A stretch of 64,000 nucleotides of DNA from Hymenobacter sp. CRA2 (GCF_002007105.1 NZ_MVBC01000008.1:124001-188000), one strand, 5' to 3'; positions 1 to 8,940 are shown, counted from the first letter of the stretch. Notes: generated from the sequence alone by a model not told the origin. Translations and numbers: made by a program.

Positions 1-237
1 AGGTGGGGGCGTGGGTGCCGCAGCTGCTAGCTGGCTGCGCCGAAACCGGCCGCATAGCCGGCTATCGGGCGCGGCGGCACGGGCCGCGGCCAACTCCTGC
101 TGCGAGGCCCCAGTGAAGTCGTAGACCACGCGCTGGCAGTCGGCGCAGAAGTGCCCGCCCGCTACGGGCGTAAGCTGCTCGGCCGGTACCGGGCAGGGGC
201 TGAGCAGAACGTTGGTAATGGGCAGCGCGTGCAGCAT
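1..237 (-). CDS. Partial CxxC-motif protein (N-terminal 79 residues)
   Basis: The frame opens with ATG (CAT at 235-237) and stays open to the left edge, so only the N-terminus is visible. The protein reads MLHALPITNVLLSPCPVP, then a segment HFCADCQRVVYDFTG and, about 25 residues on, LCGRFR. An FCxxC pair followed by a V-x-DF(T/S) stretch and a later CG is a recurrent N-terminal module in Bacteroidota envelope proteins, often ahead of a transmembrane segment and a carboxypeptidase-regulatory-like or TonB C-terminal domain. That family recall is from memory. Four cysteines could bind a metal, but this is inference. The function cannot be named without the missing C-terminus. Confidence 0.6.
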   Translation of the reverse strand, partial: MLHALPITNVLLSPCPVPAEQLTPVAGGHFCADCQRVVYDFTGASQQELAAARAAAPDSRLCGRFRRSQLAAAAPTPPP

Positions 238-306
238 AATCAGCTAGAGCAATAGAGCACTACATGATGCTGAACGCGCGTACCCACGGCGGCAGTATTC
301 CGCCGC

Positions 307-1092
307 TTACTCGCTGAAATACTCCCGCCCCTCGGCATCAATGTAGCCCACCACGCCGCTGGTGGTGGTTACGCGGGCCACACCGGCCTCGAAGGGCTCG
401 GCGGCGGCGTACTTGGGCGGCACCAGCAGCTTGCCGTCGGTGCCGAGGTAGCCGAAGCGGCCCTGCTGCTCCACAATGGGGAACTGGTAGCCGTTCTGTT
501 CCACGGCCCGGATGGCGTCGTATTCGGGCGCGAGGCGGATGCGCCCGCGGCTATCGACCACGCCCCACTTCGGGCCCTGGCGCACCAGCACGAGGCCGTC
601 GTGGTACAGGTCGCGCACTTCGTCGTAGAGCGGCGGCACGGTGGCCTGGCCCACCGAGAAGCGGAAGCCCACCTTGCCGCCTTGGCGCATCGGGTCGCCC
701 TGGGGCAGGAAGTCTTCTTCCACCACTTCCGCCGGCTCGGTCAGGCGCTTGCCCGTGCTGGAAATGTCAAACGTTTCGCCGTTGAGCATCACCGTGGCGC
801 GGCCGTTGCGGAAGGTGCCGGCCCGCTCGTACTGCACCGGCGTGATGGGGTTGCCGCCCCCGTCGATGTAGCCGTAGCGCGTGCCGATGCGCACCCAGGC
901 CACCTCGTCGACCAGGGGGCCGGCCTCGTCGTAGCGCAGGGGCAGCACCAGGCGGCCGCGGCGGTCGGCGTAGCCCCACTGCGCGCCTTTGTGGTAGGGC
1001 ACCAAGCGCGGGGCCGTGGCCGGCGTCTGGGCCAGGGCCAGGTGGCCGAGCAGGAAGCCGCCCGTCAGGGGGAGCCAGGCAAAGCGTTTCAT
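307..1092 (-). CDS. WG-repeat-containing exported protein
   Basis: This is a 261-residue protein with an N-terminal signal peptide (MKRFAWLPLTGGFLLGHLALAQ). The ATG at 1092 is preferred to an upstream non-ATG extension because it places the signal peptide at the start. The mature part holds about five WG-type repeats: WGYADRRGRLVLPLRYDEA, YGYIDGGGNPITPVQYERA, WGVVDSRGRIRLAPEYDAI, FGYLGTDGKLLVPPKYAAA and VGYIDAEGREY. WG repeats form beta-rich scaffolds in secreted or periplasmic bacterial proteins and have no known catalytic role. The gene stands alone, facing away from the dioxygenase gene at 1300. Export is inferred from the signal peptide; the partner or ligand is unknown. Confidence 0.85.
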   Translation of the reverse strand: MKRFAWLPLTGGFLLGHLALAQTPATAPRLVPYHKGAQWGYADRRGRLVLPLRYDEAGPLVDEVAWVRIGTRYGYIDGGGNPITPVQYERAGTFRNGRATVMLNGETFDISSTGKRLTEPAEVVEEDFLPQGDPMRQGGKVGFRFSVGQATVPPLYDEVRDLYHDGLVLVRQGPKWGVVDSRGRIRLAPEYDAIRAVEQNGYQFPIVEQQGRFGYLGTDGKLLVPPKYAAAEPFEAGVARVTTTSGVVGYIDAEGREYFSE

Positions 1093-1299
1093 ACGAAAGC
1101 AAGAGCCGCCGAAAGGTGGAGTGGGCAGGGCTAAGGCTTCCCGAAAATACACAATTGGCGGTGAATCATGGCCTTCACCACGGCTTCACCCGGCGCCGGA
1201 TAAGTTCGCATCGGAAACTTTCGATGGCGGCTTGCGGGTGGTATCTTGAGTAAGTGCCGCTGCCCGGCTCCGCAGTACCGTTTTTTCAGCTGATGTGCC

Positions 1300-2118
1300 A
1301 TGCTTCTCGCTGCTGATTACCCGCGGTTTTCATTGACCTCGCCCCGGCTTACCACTGCGCAGGTAGACTTCTTCCGGCGCTACGGCTTCTTGCATTTTCG
1401 CGGTTTCGTTACCCCCGAGGCCGTGCAGGTCCTATTGCGGGCCACCGAAGCCGTGCAGCAGCAGTGGCTGCGTACGGGCGTCGCCAAAGTCAACGGCGTG
1501 CCCATCAAGTACGGCCACGATGTGGACGGCCGCCCCATTGTGCAGCGCTTCGCCTTTGCCTCGCAGCACAGCCCGGTTTTGCACGCGTTTCTGCAGGACG
1601 CGCGCTTCGCGGCCTTGTTTGAGCTGCTGGACGCCCCTGGCGGCCGCATCGGCGAGAACGAGAAGGACGGGCTGGTGGTCAACCACTACGTGAACGTGCC
1701 GGGCTCAGAGTTTTCGCAGATGGGTTGGCACACCGATGCCCTGCGCGACGTATTCTACGGCCGCCGCATCGGGCCCATGCTGAACGTGGGCGTACACCTC
1801 GACGCCTGCCCGGCCCACAACGGCGGCTTGCGGGTGCTGCCCGGCACGCACCGGCAGTCGTTGGCCAGCATGCTGCTGCGCAAAAAGTACTTCAAGGATA
1901 CCGCCGCCGACCCCGCTGAAGTGGCCATCGAAACCGAGGCCGGCGACCTGACCGTGCACGACGGGCGCATGTGGCACCGCGTGGCCCGCTCGCCGCTGGT
2001 GGGCGAGGCCTCGCGCCGCCGTGTGATGTACGTGCCCGTGCTGGCCGGCAAGTACCAGCCCAAGCACGAGCACAGCCCGACGCCGTTTTACCTGCGGTTT
2101 TTGCACCTCGTCAAATGA
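1300..2118 (+). CDS. Phytanoyl-CoA dioxygenase (PhyH) family protein
   Basis: A 272-residue Fe(II)/2-oxoglutarate-dependent oxygenase of the PhyH family. The iron triad is visible as the HxD motif in WHTDALRD (H144, D146) and the distal His in RMWHRVARS (H226). Arginines shortly after it (RRRVMYVPV) are placed to bind 2-oxoglutarate. The LPGTHRQSL stretch is typical of the family. Members hydroxylate varied substrates, such as phytanoyl-CoA, ectoine and small metabolites, so the substrate here cannot be told. There is no signal peptide, so the protein should be cytoplasmic. The next gene, a short-chain dehydrogenase, starts 64 bases downstream on the same strand, and the two may be co-transcribed. 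Confidence 0.85.
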   Translation: MLLAADYPRFSLTSPRLTTAQVDFFRRYGFLHFRGFVTPEAVQVLLRATEAVQQQWLRTGVAKVNGVPIKYGHDVDGRPIVQRFAFASQHSPVLHAFLQDARFAALFELLDAPGGRIGENEKDGLVVNHYVNVPGSEFSQMGWHTDALRDVFYGRRIGPMLNVGVHLDACPAHNGGLRVLPGTHRQSLASMLLRKKYFKDTAADPAEVAIETEAGDLTVHDGRMWHRVARSPLVGEASRRRVMYVPVLAGKYQPKHEHSPTPFYLRFLHLVK

Positions 2119-2182
2119 CTTTCCGTTCCCTGTTTTCCCGCCCCGTGTGGCCTCTCGCCGGACTTCTGCCGGCTTTCGTTTC

Positions 2183-2974
2183 ATGATTTCTTACGCCCTG
2201 ATAACCGGCGCTAGCCGCGGCATTGGCCGCGCCCTGGCGCACGAGCTGGCGCGGCGCGGCTACGGTGTGCTGCTGGTCGCGCGCACCAGCGTGGAGCTGC
2301 ACGCCCTGGCCGCCGAGTTGCGCATTGCCCACGGCGTGCCGGCCGCCTACCTGGCCCTGGACCTGACGGCCCCGCGCGCCGCTCAGGAGCTGGCCGACTG
2401 GGTGCAGCAGCGCGCCACCGACCAGCTGGCCGTACTCGTCAACAACGCCGGCTTTGGCTTGTGGGGGCGTTTTGCCGAGCTGCCCCTGGCCGAGCAGCAG
2501 CAGATGCTGCAGCTTAACATGCTGCTGCCCGTGGCCCTCACGCACGCTTTGCTGCCGCAGCTGCGGCAGCAAGCCCGGGCCTACATCCTGAACGTGGCTA
2601 GCACCGCCGCTTACCAGGCTGTGCCCACGCTGGCGCTGTACGCGGCCAGCAAGGCCTTTCTGCTCACGTTTTCGCGCGGGCTGCGCTACGAGCTGCAGGG
2701 CACTCCGGTATCTGTAAGCTGCCTCAGCCCGGGCGCCACCGCCACCGATTTTGCCGACCGTGCCGGCATGAACGCGGCTCTGCAGGAAACGTCTGCCCGC
2801 TTCGCCATGTCGGCGGAAGACGTGGCCCGTATCGGCGTAGCTGGGTTGCTGGCCGGCGAGGCCGAAATCATTCCCGGTGCCCTGAACAAGCTCTCGGCCG
2901 CCCTCACCCGCGTGGTACCCAAAAGCCTGACCGAGAAAGTTGCCGCTGGCCTGTACGAGAAGCTCCTGAAGTAA
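2183..2974 (+). CDS. Short-chain dehydrogenase/reductase (SDR)
   Basis: A 263-residue classical SDR. The N-terminal cofactor loop TGASRGIGRAL, the NNAGFGLWG motif, the catalytic Ser region NVASTAAYQ and the YAASKAF active site (YxxxK) are all present. An Arg-rich stretch after beta-2 (LLVARTS) favours NADP(H). The C-terminal part resembles the YqjQ/DltE-like or 3-oxoacyl-reductase-like SDRs (SCLSPGATATDF), but the substrate is unknown. The start at 2183 (MISYALITGAS) was chosen because the TGxxxGIG loop should begin close to the N-terminus. The stop lies only 4 bases from the stop of the convergent PAP2 gene. Confidence 0.85.
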   Translation: MISYALITGASRGIGRALAHELARRGYGVLLVARTSVELHALAAELRIAHGVPAAYLALDLTAPRAAQELADWVQQRATDQLAVLVNNAGFGLWGRFAELPLAEQQQMLQLNMLLPVALTHALLPQLRQQARAYILNVASTAAYQAVPTLALYAASKAFLLTFSRGLRYELQGTPVSVSCLSPGATATDFADRAGMNAALQETSARFAMSAEDVARIGVAGLLAGEAEIIPGALNKLSAALTRVVPKSLTEKVAAGLYEKLLK

Positions 2975-2978
2975 CCGC

Positions 2979-3653
2979 TCAGGGCTGCGCGGCCTCGGAG
3001 CGCGCGGGGTTGGTAACGTAGCCGGCCAGCCGCCACGCCAGCGGCGCGGCCAGCAGCGCCCCGAGCACGTCCCAGCTGTAGTGCGCGTGCTGCACCAGCA
3101 CCAAGCTGGCTACCAGGGCTGTACCTAGTAGCAGGACCTTACGCACCCGGCCGGGCGGAGCCGCCAGGGCCAGCAGCAGCACGGTGGCCGTGTGGCCGGA
3201 GAAAAACAAGTCCTTGGTAATGCTGGTGGCCGAGGCATAAAAAAGCCGGTCGACAACCGGGTCGTGCAGCACGATTAGGTGCGGCGGTGCTTCCCACGGC
3301 ACCAGCGCCAGCGTGACCAAGCGCAGGCCGTGAAGCAGCAGGTAGCCCCACAGCGCCCGCAGCAGCTGCCGGGGGCGGGGCAGCAGCACGGCCAGCCCCA
3401 GCACGATGGCCGCGTAGATAACCGCGAAGGTGAGGCCGGATACATCGTAGGCCGGCAGGTGCAGCAGCACCGCATCGGGCGGACGGACACCGGGGCGCTG
3501 CTGCACCCAGGCAAAAAAGCGCGGAATCAGTGCGGCCAGCAGCAGCAATCCGCCCAGCGCCCCGGCCAGCAGCCTCCGAAAAGCAGGGTGGCGCCAGGCC
3601 TGATGCCACGCCTGGCGCAGCGGCGGCGCGGTAGAGAAAAGGGCAATGGGCAT
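2979..3653 (-). CDS. PAP2-like / sphingomyelin-synthase-like membrane phosphatase
   Basis: A 224-residue integral membrane protein with about six hydrophobic segments. The lipid phosphatase core is seen as KDLFFSGHTA (second PAP2 motif, catalytic His) and HAHYSWDVLGAL (third motif, His plus Asp). The HYSxD form with a preceding KDLFFSGHT is closer to the PAP2_C/sphingomyelin synthase branch than to classical undecaprenyl-pyrophosphatase PAP2. Members remove or transfer phosphate-containing headgroups of lipids at the membrane. The ATG at 3653 is used; a TTG two codons upstream also exists. The gene is divergent from the M20 amidohydrolase gene. The exact lipid substrate is unknown. Confidence 0.75.
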   Translation of the reverse strand: MPIALFSTAPPLRQAWHQAWRHPAFRRLLAGALGGLLLLAALIPRFFAWVQQRPGVRPPDAVLLHLPAYDVSGLTFAVIYAAIVLGLAVLLPRPRQLLRALWGYLLLHGLRLVTLALVPWEAPPHLIVLHDPVVDRLFYASATSITKDLFFSGHTATVLLLALAAPPGRVRKVLLLGTALVASLVLVQHAHYSWDVLGALLAAPLAWRLAGYVTNPARSEAAQP

Positions 3654-3718
3654 GGGCAAGCAAGTTACACGCGGCGCGCGTTGTACCTTAAGCGCCCACT
3701 TCAGTTTTACGGCGCTGT

Positions 3719-5053
3719 ATGTTTCGCCTTCGTCTTCCGTTCGTGGTAGCCTGCGGGCTACTCGCCGCGGCCTCTTCGCCGGCGGCCGCCCAAAAGTCCA
3801 ACAGTGCCCTGGCGGGCCGCATCGAGGCCGCCGCCCGCCGCGTGGAGCCGCAAGTGGTGGCCTGGCGCCGCGACATTCACGAGCATCCCGAGCTCGGCAA
3901 CCGCGAAACCCGCACGGCGGCCCTGATAGCCGCCGAACTCAAACGCCTGGGCCTGGAAGTGCAAACCGGGGTGGGTAAAACCGGCGTGGTGGGCCTGCTG
4001 CGCGGCGGCAAGCCCGGCCCCGTGGTAGCCCTGCGCGCCGACATGGACGGCCTGCCCGTGACGGAAGAGCCCAAGGTGCCCTTCGCCTCCAAGGTGCGCG
4101 CCCAGTACAGCGGGCAGGAAGTGGGCGTGATGCACGCCTGCGGCCACGACACCCACGTAGCCATGCTGCTGGGGGCGGCCAATGTGCTCAGCGGCCTGAA
4201 AGCCGACCTGCCCGGCACCGTCAAGTTCGTCTTCCAGCCCGCCGAGGAGGGCCCGCCGCCCGGTGAGGAAGGCGGCGCCAAACTCATGGTGAAAGAGGGC
4301 GTGCTCGACAATCCCAAAGTCGACGCCGTGTTCGGCCTGCACGTCAACGCCCAGACCGAAGTCGGGCAGATCAAGTACCGGCCCGAGGGCATGATGGCCA
4401 GCGCCGACGTGTTCCAGATCCGCGTCAAGGGCAAATCGGCGCACGGGGCCTACCCCTGGCTGGCCACCGACCCGGTGGTAACGGCCGCACAAATCATCGT
4501 GGCGCTGCAAACCGTCGTGAGCCGCGAAGTGCAGCTGACCGAAGACGCCGCCGTGGTGACGGTGGGCATGGTGCACGGCGGCGTGCGCAACAACATCATC
4601 CCCGAGCAGGTGGAGCTGCAGGGCACGCTACGCGCCCTCAACCCCCAAACGCGCGAGCTGCTGGGCCGCAGCGTGAAGCGCATTGCCACCAACATTGCCG
4701 AGGCCGCCGGCACCACGGCCGAGGTGGACGTGCGCCCCGCCGCCCCCCTCACCTACAACGACCCTGCCCTGACGGCCCGCATGCTGCCCACGCTGCAGGC
4801 CGTGGCCGGCGCCCCCAATGTGACGCTCATGAAAGCCGTGACCGGGGCCGAAGACTTTGGCTGCTACCAGGAGAAAGTGCCCGGGCTGTTCCTCTACCTC
4901 GGCGGCATGCCCCGCGGCACTAATGCCGCTACTACGGCCCCGCACCACACCGCCGGCTTTTTCATCGACGAAAGCGGGCTGGAGCTGGGCGTGCGTACCC
5001 TGGCGCAGCTCACCGTCGATTACCTAAGCGGCGGCACGGGCAAGAAAAAGTAA
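3719..5053 (+). CDS. Exported M20-family amidohydrolase (hippurate/amino-acyl amidase type)
   Basis: A 444-residue protein with a signal peptide (cleavage probably after SSPAAAQ). Family M20D features are clear: ALRADMDGLPV, the metal ligands MHACGHDTHVAMLLGAA, FQPAEE with the catalytic Glu, and late TGAEDFGCYQ. The GKSAHGAYPW loop belongs to the lid/dimerisation domain. Relatives hydrolyse N-acylated amino acids such as hippurate, indole-acetyl amino acids or N-acetyl-diaminopimelate. With a signal peptide the enzyme should act in the periplasm or outside, perhaps in peptide scavenging like the M4 protease next door. The precise substrate is not decided by sequence. Confidence 0.88.
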   Translation: MFRLRLPFVVACGLLAAASSPAAAQKSNSALAGRIEAAARRVEPQVVAWRRDIHEHPELGNRETRTAALIAAELKRLGLEVQTGVGKTGVVGLLRGGKPGPVVALRADMDGLPVTEEPKVPFASKVRAQYSGQEVGVMHACGHDTHVAMLLGAANVLSGLKADLPGTVKFVFQPAEEGPPPGEEGGAKLMVKEGVLDNPKVDAVFGLHVNAQTEVGQIKYRPEGMMASADVFQIRVKGKSAHGAYPWLATDPVVTAAQIIVALQTVVSREVQLTEDAAVVTVGMVHGGVRNNIIPEQVELQGTLRALNPQTRELLGRSVKRIATNIAEAAGTTAEVDVRPAAPLTYNDPALTARMLPTLQAVAGAPNVTLMKAVTGAEDFGCYQEKVPGLFLYLGGMPRGTNAATTAPHHTAGFFIDESGLELGVRTLAQLTVDYLSGGTGKKK

Positions 5054-5068
5054 GCCCGCTGCATTGTG

Positions 5069-5108
5069 CTGCCCGGCCATGGTTCTTAGCAGGACTGTGG
5101 CCGGGCAG
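5069..5108 (+). terminator. Hairpin downstream of the M20 amidohydrolase gene
   Basis: Arms of 11 bases (CTGCCCGGCCA at 5069-5079 and its complement at 5098-5108) enclose an 18-base loop, 15 bases after the stop codon. There is only a weak T-rich tail (GTTGCATTT), so this is a probable rather than a canonical terminator. Confidence 0.5.
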
Positions 5109-5454
5109 TTGCATTTCGGTATGGTACGATGGATAGAAAGCAGTTAGAAGTTTGCCAGAGAATTTTGACCAAGGAATAGCTCTTGGTGCAAATGGAGCGA
5201 AAACAGGTGGATGCAGTGACCAAGTAATAGAAATAGCGTTTTTCTAATGGCCTCGTTTTTGGTGGCGTGGGCGCGATACGCGAAATCGGTTTTAGAGGTT
5301 GATTATTAATGGATTTTTATTTTGAGTAAATTTTTTTGCCAAAATCGATTTGAAACATTTGAAAGATTAAAAAAATATTAATTTGCCCGCCGCCTCAAGC
5401 GACTCCCATTCCCGTCCAACTCTTTTCTACAACCAACCCTCCAACCCGCGTTCT
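5109..5454 (+). promoter_or_regulatory. AT-rich leader and promoter region of the M4 protease gene
   Basis: About 345 bases without a gene. Bases 5200-5390 are strikingly AT-rich against the GC-rich surroundings (runs such as GATTATTAATGGATTTTTATTTTG and AAAAAAATATTAATTTG are visible in part). A TTAATTTG at 5378-5385 is one base off the TAnnTTTG box, and a TTTG lies at 5358-5361. The spacing of 16 is short for the usual 19, so the exact promoter is uncertain. The composition suggests a regulated promoter for the secreted protease or a stretch bound by nucleoid proteins. Confidence 0.35.
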
Positions 5455-7923
5455 ATGCTTAACAAATACTCTGCTTTGGGTCTGGCGCTGCTCGGCAGCC
5501 TGGCGGCCCAGGCTCAGGATGGCTCCCGCGCCGCCGTGCAGCGCATCAATGGTGCCGACGGTTTGCCCGAATTCGTGCAGTTCCCCGCTGCCAGCCGTTT
5601 GAGCGACTCCCGTCAGGCCATGGCGGCTATTCTGCCGCTCACGCAGCACGACGAGCTACGCGCCGCCCGCGCCGAAGCCGACGAGCTGGGCTTTACCCAC
5701 GAGAAGTTCCAACAGTTCTTCAAGGGCATTAAGGTAGAACACGCTACCTACACCGCGCACCGCCGCAACGGTCAGGTAGAAAGCCTCAGCGGCGACTTCG
5801 AGAAGCTGGGCGAGGGTTTCAGCACGCGCCCCGCGCTGTCGGCCGAAGCTGCGCTGCAGTCGGCGCTGGGCTTCGTGCGGGCCCGTAAGTACATGTGGCA
5901 GGTCGACAGCGAAGGCCGCTTTGCCATGGAAACCGAGGGCAAGCGCACCTTCAAGCCCACCGGTGAGCTGGTCATCGTGCGCAACGGCCTGAGCATGGAC
6001 GCCGCCAAAGCCGGGCAGCCCACGCTGGCCTGGAAGTTTGACGTGTACGCCGCCGAGCCGGTGAGCCGCGCCTACATCTACGTGGACGCCCACACCGGCG
6101 AAATCGTGCTGCAGGACGCCATCATCAAGCACGCCGCCGGCACCGCCACCTTCGCCACGGCTTACAACGGCACCCGCTCGCTGGCCAACGAAAGCTACAC
6201 CACCTCCACCGGCGCCACGGCCTACCGCCTGCGCGAGTACACCCGCGGTTTGGGCGTCGAAACCTACAACGCCAAGAAGGGCAGCAGCTACACCGCCGCT
6301 GTCGACTTCACCGACGCCGACAACAGCTGGACGGAGTACAACAACGCCAACTACGACAACGTGGCCGGCGACGCCCACTTCGGCGCCCAGTGCACCTACG
6401 ATTACTGGAAGGCCGTTTTCAACCGCAATTCCTTCGACAACGCTGGCGCTAAAATCAAGAGCTACGTGCACTTCGACGACACGCCCGGCGACGGCGTGGG
6501 CTTCGAAAACGCGTACTGGAACGGCTCGGTAATGACCTACGGCGACGGGGCCAGCACCTTTAAGCCGCTGACGGCCATGGACGTGTGCGGCCACGAAATC
6601 GGCCACGCCGTGTGCGAAAAAACCTCGAACCTGACTTACCAGAACGAGTCGGGGGCCATGAACGAAGGCTTCTCCGACATCTGGGGTGCCTGCGTGGAAG
6701 CCCGCGCCGTGAGCACCTACGGCCTGACCGGCAAGAGCACCTGGCTGATCGGCGAGGAAATTATGAAAGCCGGCGGTGCCTTGCGCTCCATGAGCAACCC
6801 CAACCAGTACGGCCAGCCCGACACCTACCAGGGCACTTACTGGAAGGCTACCACCAGCTCGCCCACCCAGTACAACGACTACGGCGGCGTGCACACCAAC
6901 TCGGGCGTGCTGAACTACTGGTTCTACCTGCTGGCGCAGGGCGGCTCGGGCACCAACGACAAGGGCACGGCCTTCTCGGTAGCGGGCGTAGGCATCGACG
7001 CCGCGGCCAAAATCGCCTTCCGCGCCGAAAGCGTGTACCTGACGGCTTCCTCGAACTATGCCGCGGCCCGCACGGCCACCATCAACGCCGCCACCGACCT
7101 GTTCGGCGCCGGCTCCACGCAGGTAACGGCCGTGACCAACGCCTGGGGTGCCGTGGGCGTGGGCGCAGGCTCGACGGGTGGTGGCACCGGCACCACCGCG
7201 TACTGCGCGTCGAAGGGCTCCAACCAGAGCTATGAGTGGATTGACCTGGTGCAGCTGGGCTCCATCAACCGGGCATCGAGCAAAGACGCCGGTTACTACG
7301 ATGGTACGGCCACCAGCACCAGCATTGCGGCGGGCTCGTCGCAGACCATCTACTTCTCGGCCGGCTTCACCAGCACGGCTTACACCGAGTACTGGAAGGT
7401 GTACATCGACTACAACAAGAACGGCGTGTTCACCGACGCTGGCGAACTGGTGGTGTCGGGCTCCTCCTCGAGCGCGGCCACGCTGAGCGGCACCTTTACC
7501 GTGCCCGCCACGGCCAAGAGCGGTACCACGCGCCTGCGCGTTATCATGAGCGACGCATCGGCCACTACTAGCTGCAGCGCCTACAGCTACGGCGAGACGG
7601 AAGACTACACCGTGAACATCACGGGCGGTACGCTGGCTCCGAGCACTTTCGCCAGCATCTCGGGCGCTACGCCGCTGGGCAACGAAGAAGCCCGTGAGGC
7701 CCGCGCCTTCCCGAACCCGACTTCGGGTATGCTGACCGTGGCGCTGCCGAACAACGGCCAGCCGAAGGCCGTGCACGTGTACGACCAGCGCGGGGCGGAA
7801 GTGAAGCAGGTACGCCTGCTGGCCGACGGCCAACTCGACGTAAGCCAGCTGCGCGCCGGCATCTATCAGGTAAGCCTGTCGGATGGCCAGAAAGCCTTCC
7901 GCACCCGCTTCGTGAAGCAATAA
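5455..7923 (+). CDS. Secreted thermolysin-type (M4) metalloprotease with GEVED and T9SS sorting domains
   Basis: An 822-residue exported protease. Order of parts: signal peptide (residues 1-21, ending AAQAQ); a fungalysin/thermolysin propeptide (about 75-215); and the M4 catalytic domain with zinc ligands H380 and H384 in HEIGH and E404 in NEGFSDIWG, 20 residues after the second His as in thermolysin. The later GVHTNSGVLNYWFYLL holds the catalytic His region. A GEVED domain (about 582-723, with YGETEDYTV) and a C-terminal type A sorting domain (AFPNPTSGMLTV to the end) follow. The sorting domain marks it for the Bacteroidota type IX secretion system, so it should reach the cell surface or medium and digest protein. 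ATG 5455 puts the signal peptide at the N-terminus; an in-frame non-signal extension upstream was rejected. Confidence 0.95.
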   Translation: MLNKYSALGLALLGSLAAQAQDGSRAAVQRINGADGLPEFVQFPAASRLSDSRQAMAAILPLTQHDELRAARAEADELGFTHEKFQQFFKGIKVEHATYTAHRRNGQVESLSGDFEKLGEGFSTRPALSAEAALQSALGFVRARKYMWQVDSEGRFAMETEGKRTFKPTGELVIVRNGLSMDAAKAGQPTLAWKFDVYAAEPVSRAYIYVDAHTGEIVLQDAIIKHAAGTATFATAYNGTRSLANESYTTSTGATAYRLREYTRGLGVETYNAKKGSSYTAAVDFTDADNSWTEYNNANYDNVAGDAHFGAQCTYDYWKAVFNRNSFDNAGAKIKSYVHFDDTPGDGVGFENAYWNGSVMTYGDGASTFKPLTAMDVCGHEIGHAVCEKTSNLTYQNESGAMNEGFSDIWGACVEARAVSTYGLTGKSTWLIGEEIMKAGGALRSMSNPNQYGQPDTYQGTYWKATTSSPTQYNDYGGVHTNSGVLNYWFYLLAQGGSGTNDKGTAFSVAGVGIDAAAKIAFRAESVYLTASSNYAAARTATINAATDLFGAGSTQVTAVTNAWGAVGVGAGSTGGGTGTTAYCASKGSNQSYEWIDLVQLGSINRASSKDAGYYDGTATSTSIAAGSSQTIYFSAGFTSTAYTEYWKVYIDYNKNGVFTDAGELVVSGSSSSAATLSGTFTVPATAKSGTTRLRVIMSDASATTSCSAYSYGETEDYTVNITGGTLAPSTFASISGATPLGNEEAREARAFPNPTSGMLTVALPNNGQPKAVHVYDQRGAEVKQVRLLADGQLDVSQLRAGIYQVSLSDGQKAFRTRFVKQ

Positions 7924-7955
7924 CCCGCTTCGCTAACGGGGCTCAGAACCCAGAA

Positions 7956-7990
7956 AGCCCGCCGTGTTACTGCACACGGTGGGCTTTTTT
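7956..7990 (+). terminator. Rho-independent terminator after the M4 protease gene
   Basis: AGCCCGCCGTGT at 7956-7967 pairs with ACACGGTGGGCT at 7974-7985 (one G-T pair) around a six-base loop, followed by a run of T (7985-7990). It lies 32 bases after the stop codon. Confidence 0.85.
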
Positions 7991-8049
7991 GTGAACGAAA
8001 AGGCCGGGCCGTGCGTCGTTGGCCGGTTACCTTTCGTCTGTTCGCACCT

Positions 8050-8940
8050 ATGCATATTGCCCTTGTTACCTGCGACGCGCTGGCCCAGTACGCGGCCACC
8101 GGCGTCGCCAACGAAGACCAGGAACTAGCCGCTTACCTGCGCCGCCGCGGCATCGACGTAACGTTTGCCGTGTGGTCGGACCCGGCGGTACGCTGGGAAT
8201 CCTTCGACGTGGCCGTGCTGAAAACGCCCTGGGACTATTTCGACCGGCCCACCGAGTTTCACCAGTGGCTCGACGCGCTGGACGCCCGCGGCGTGCGCCT
8301 GCTCAACCCTACCGGCATCGTGCGCCACAACGCCGACAAAGCGTACCTGCGCGACATGGAGCTGGCCGGGGTGCCCATCGTGCCCACGCGTTGGCTGGCC
8401 CGCGGCAGCCAGGTAGACACCGACGCGCTGCTGGCCGAGCTGGCCACCGACCGCCTCGTGCTGAAGCCCACCGTGAGCGGCGGCGCCAAGGACACTTTCG
8501 CCCTCACCCGCCAGGAAGCCGCCGTGGCCGCGCCGCAGCTGCAGTCCTTGGTCGATGCCGGGGACTTTCTGGCCCAGCCTTTTCTGCCGCAGATTCAAAC
8601 CTCCGGCGAATGGTCGCTGATTTACTTCGGCGGCGAGCTGAGCCACTGCGTGCGCAAAACCCCAAAAGCCGGCGACTTCCGCGTGCAGCATATGTTCGGC
8701 GGCGGTATTCACGCCGAAACGCCCTCGGCTGCTATCCAGCGCGTGGCCGCTGACATCGTGGAGCGCTTCGCCCCAGGCTGCCTCTACGCCCGCGTCGATG
8801 GGGTGGAAACGCCGGAAGGAGGCTTTTGGCTCATGGAGCTGGAGCTGATCGAGCCGTTCCTGTACATGGAGGCCGGTGGCGAAGCCGCTTTCGCACGCTA
8901 CGCCGATGCGCTGCTGCGGCTGACGAGCATCGAAAAGTAG
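8050..8940 (+). CDS. ATP-grasp family protein (DcsG/glutathione-synthetase-like)
   Basis: A 296-residue protein starting MHIALVTCDALAQ. Visible features are the pre-ATP-grasp domain motif LKTPWDYFDRP, LNPTGIVRHNADKAYL, then VLKPTVSGGAKDTF (ATP-binding lysine and glycine loop), QPFLPQI, GEWSLIYFGGELSH and the metal-binding acidic/Asn end VDGVETPEGGFWLMELELIEP. This layout matches the RimK/GshB-like ATP-grasp subgroup that contains the cycloserine ligase DcsG. ATP-grasp enzymes join a carboxylate to an amine or thiol through an acyl phosphate. No biosynthetic partner genes lie nearby, so the product is unknown. ATG 8050 is chosen over an upstream GTG because the Rossmann-like strand IALVTCDA should start the protein. 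Confidence 0.8.
   Translation: MHIALVTCDALAQYAATGVANEDQELAAYLRRRGIDVTFAVWSDPAVRWESFDVAVLKTPWDYFDRPTEFHQWLDALDARGVRLLNPTGIVRHNADKAYLRDMELAGVPIVPTRWLARGSQVDTDALLAELATDRLVLKPTVSGGAKDTFALTRQEAAVAAPQLQSLVDAGDFLAQPFLPQIQTSGEWSLIYFGGELSHCVRKTPKAGDFRVQHMFGGGIHAETPSAAIQRVAADIVERFAPGCLYARVDGVETPEGGFWLMELELIEPFLYMEAGGEAAFARYADALLRLTSIEK

Noticed and set aside
5656-7920. A 754-codon reading frame antisense to the M4 protease gene
   Set aside because: High GC makes antisense frames long. Its translation is low-complexity (Val/Gly/His/Arg-rich) and matches no family, while the plus frame is a clear protease.
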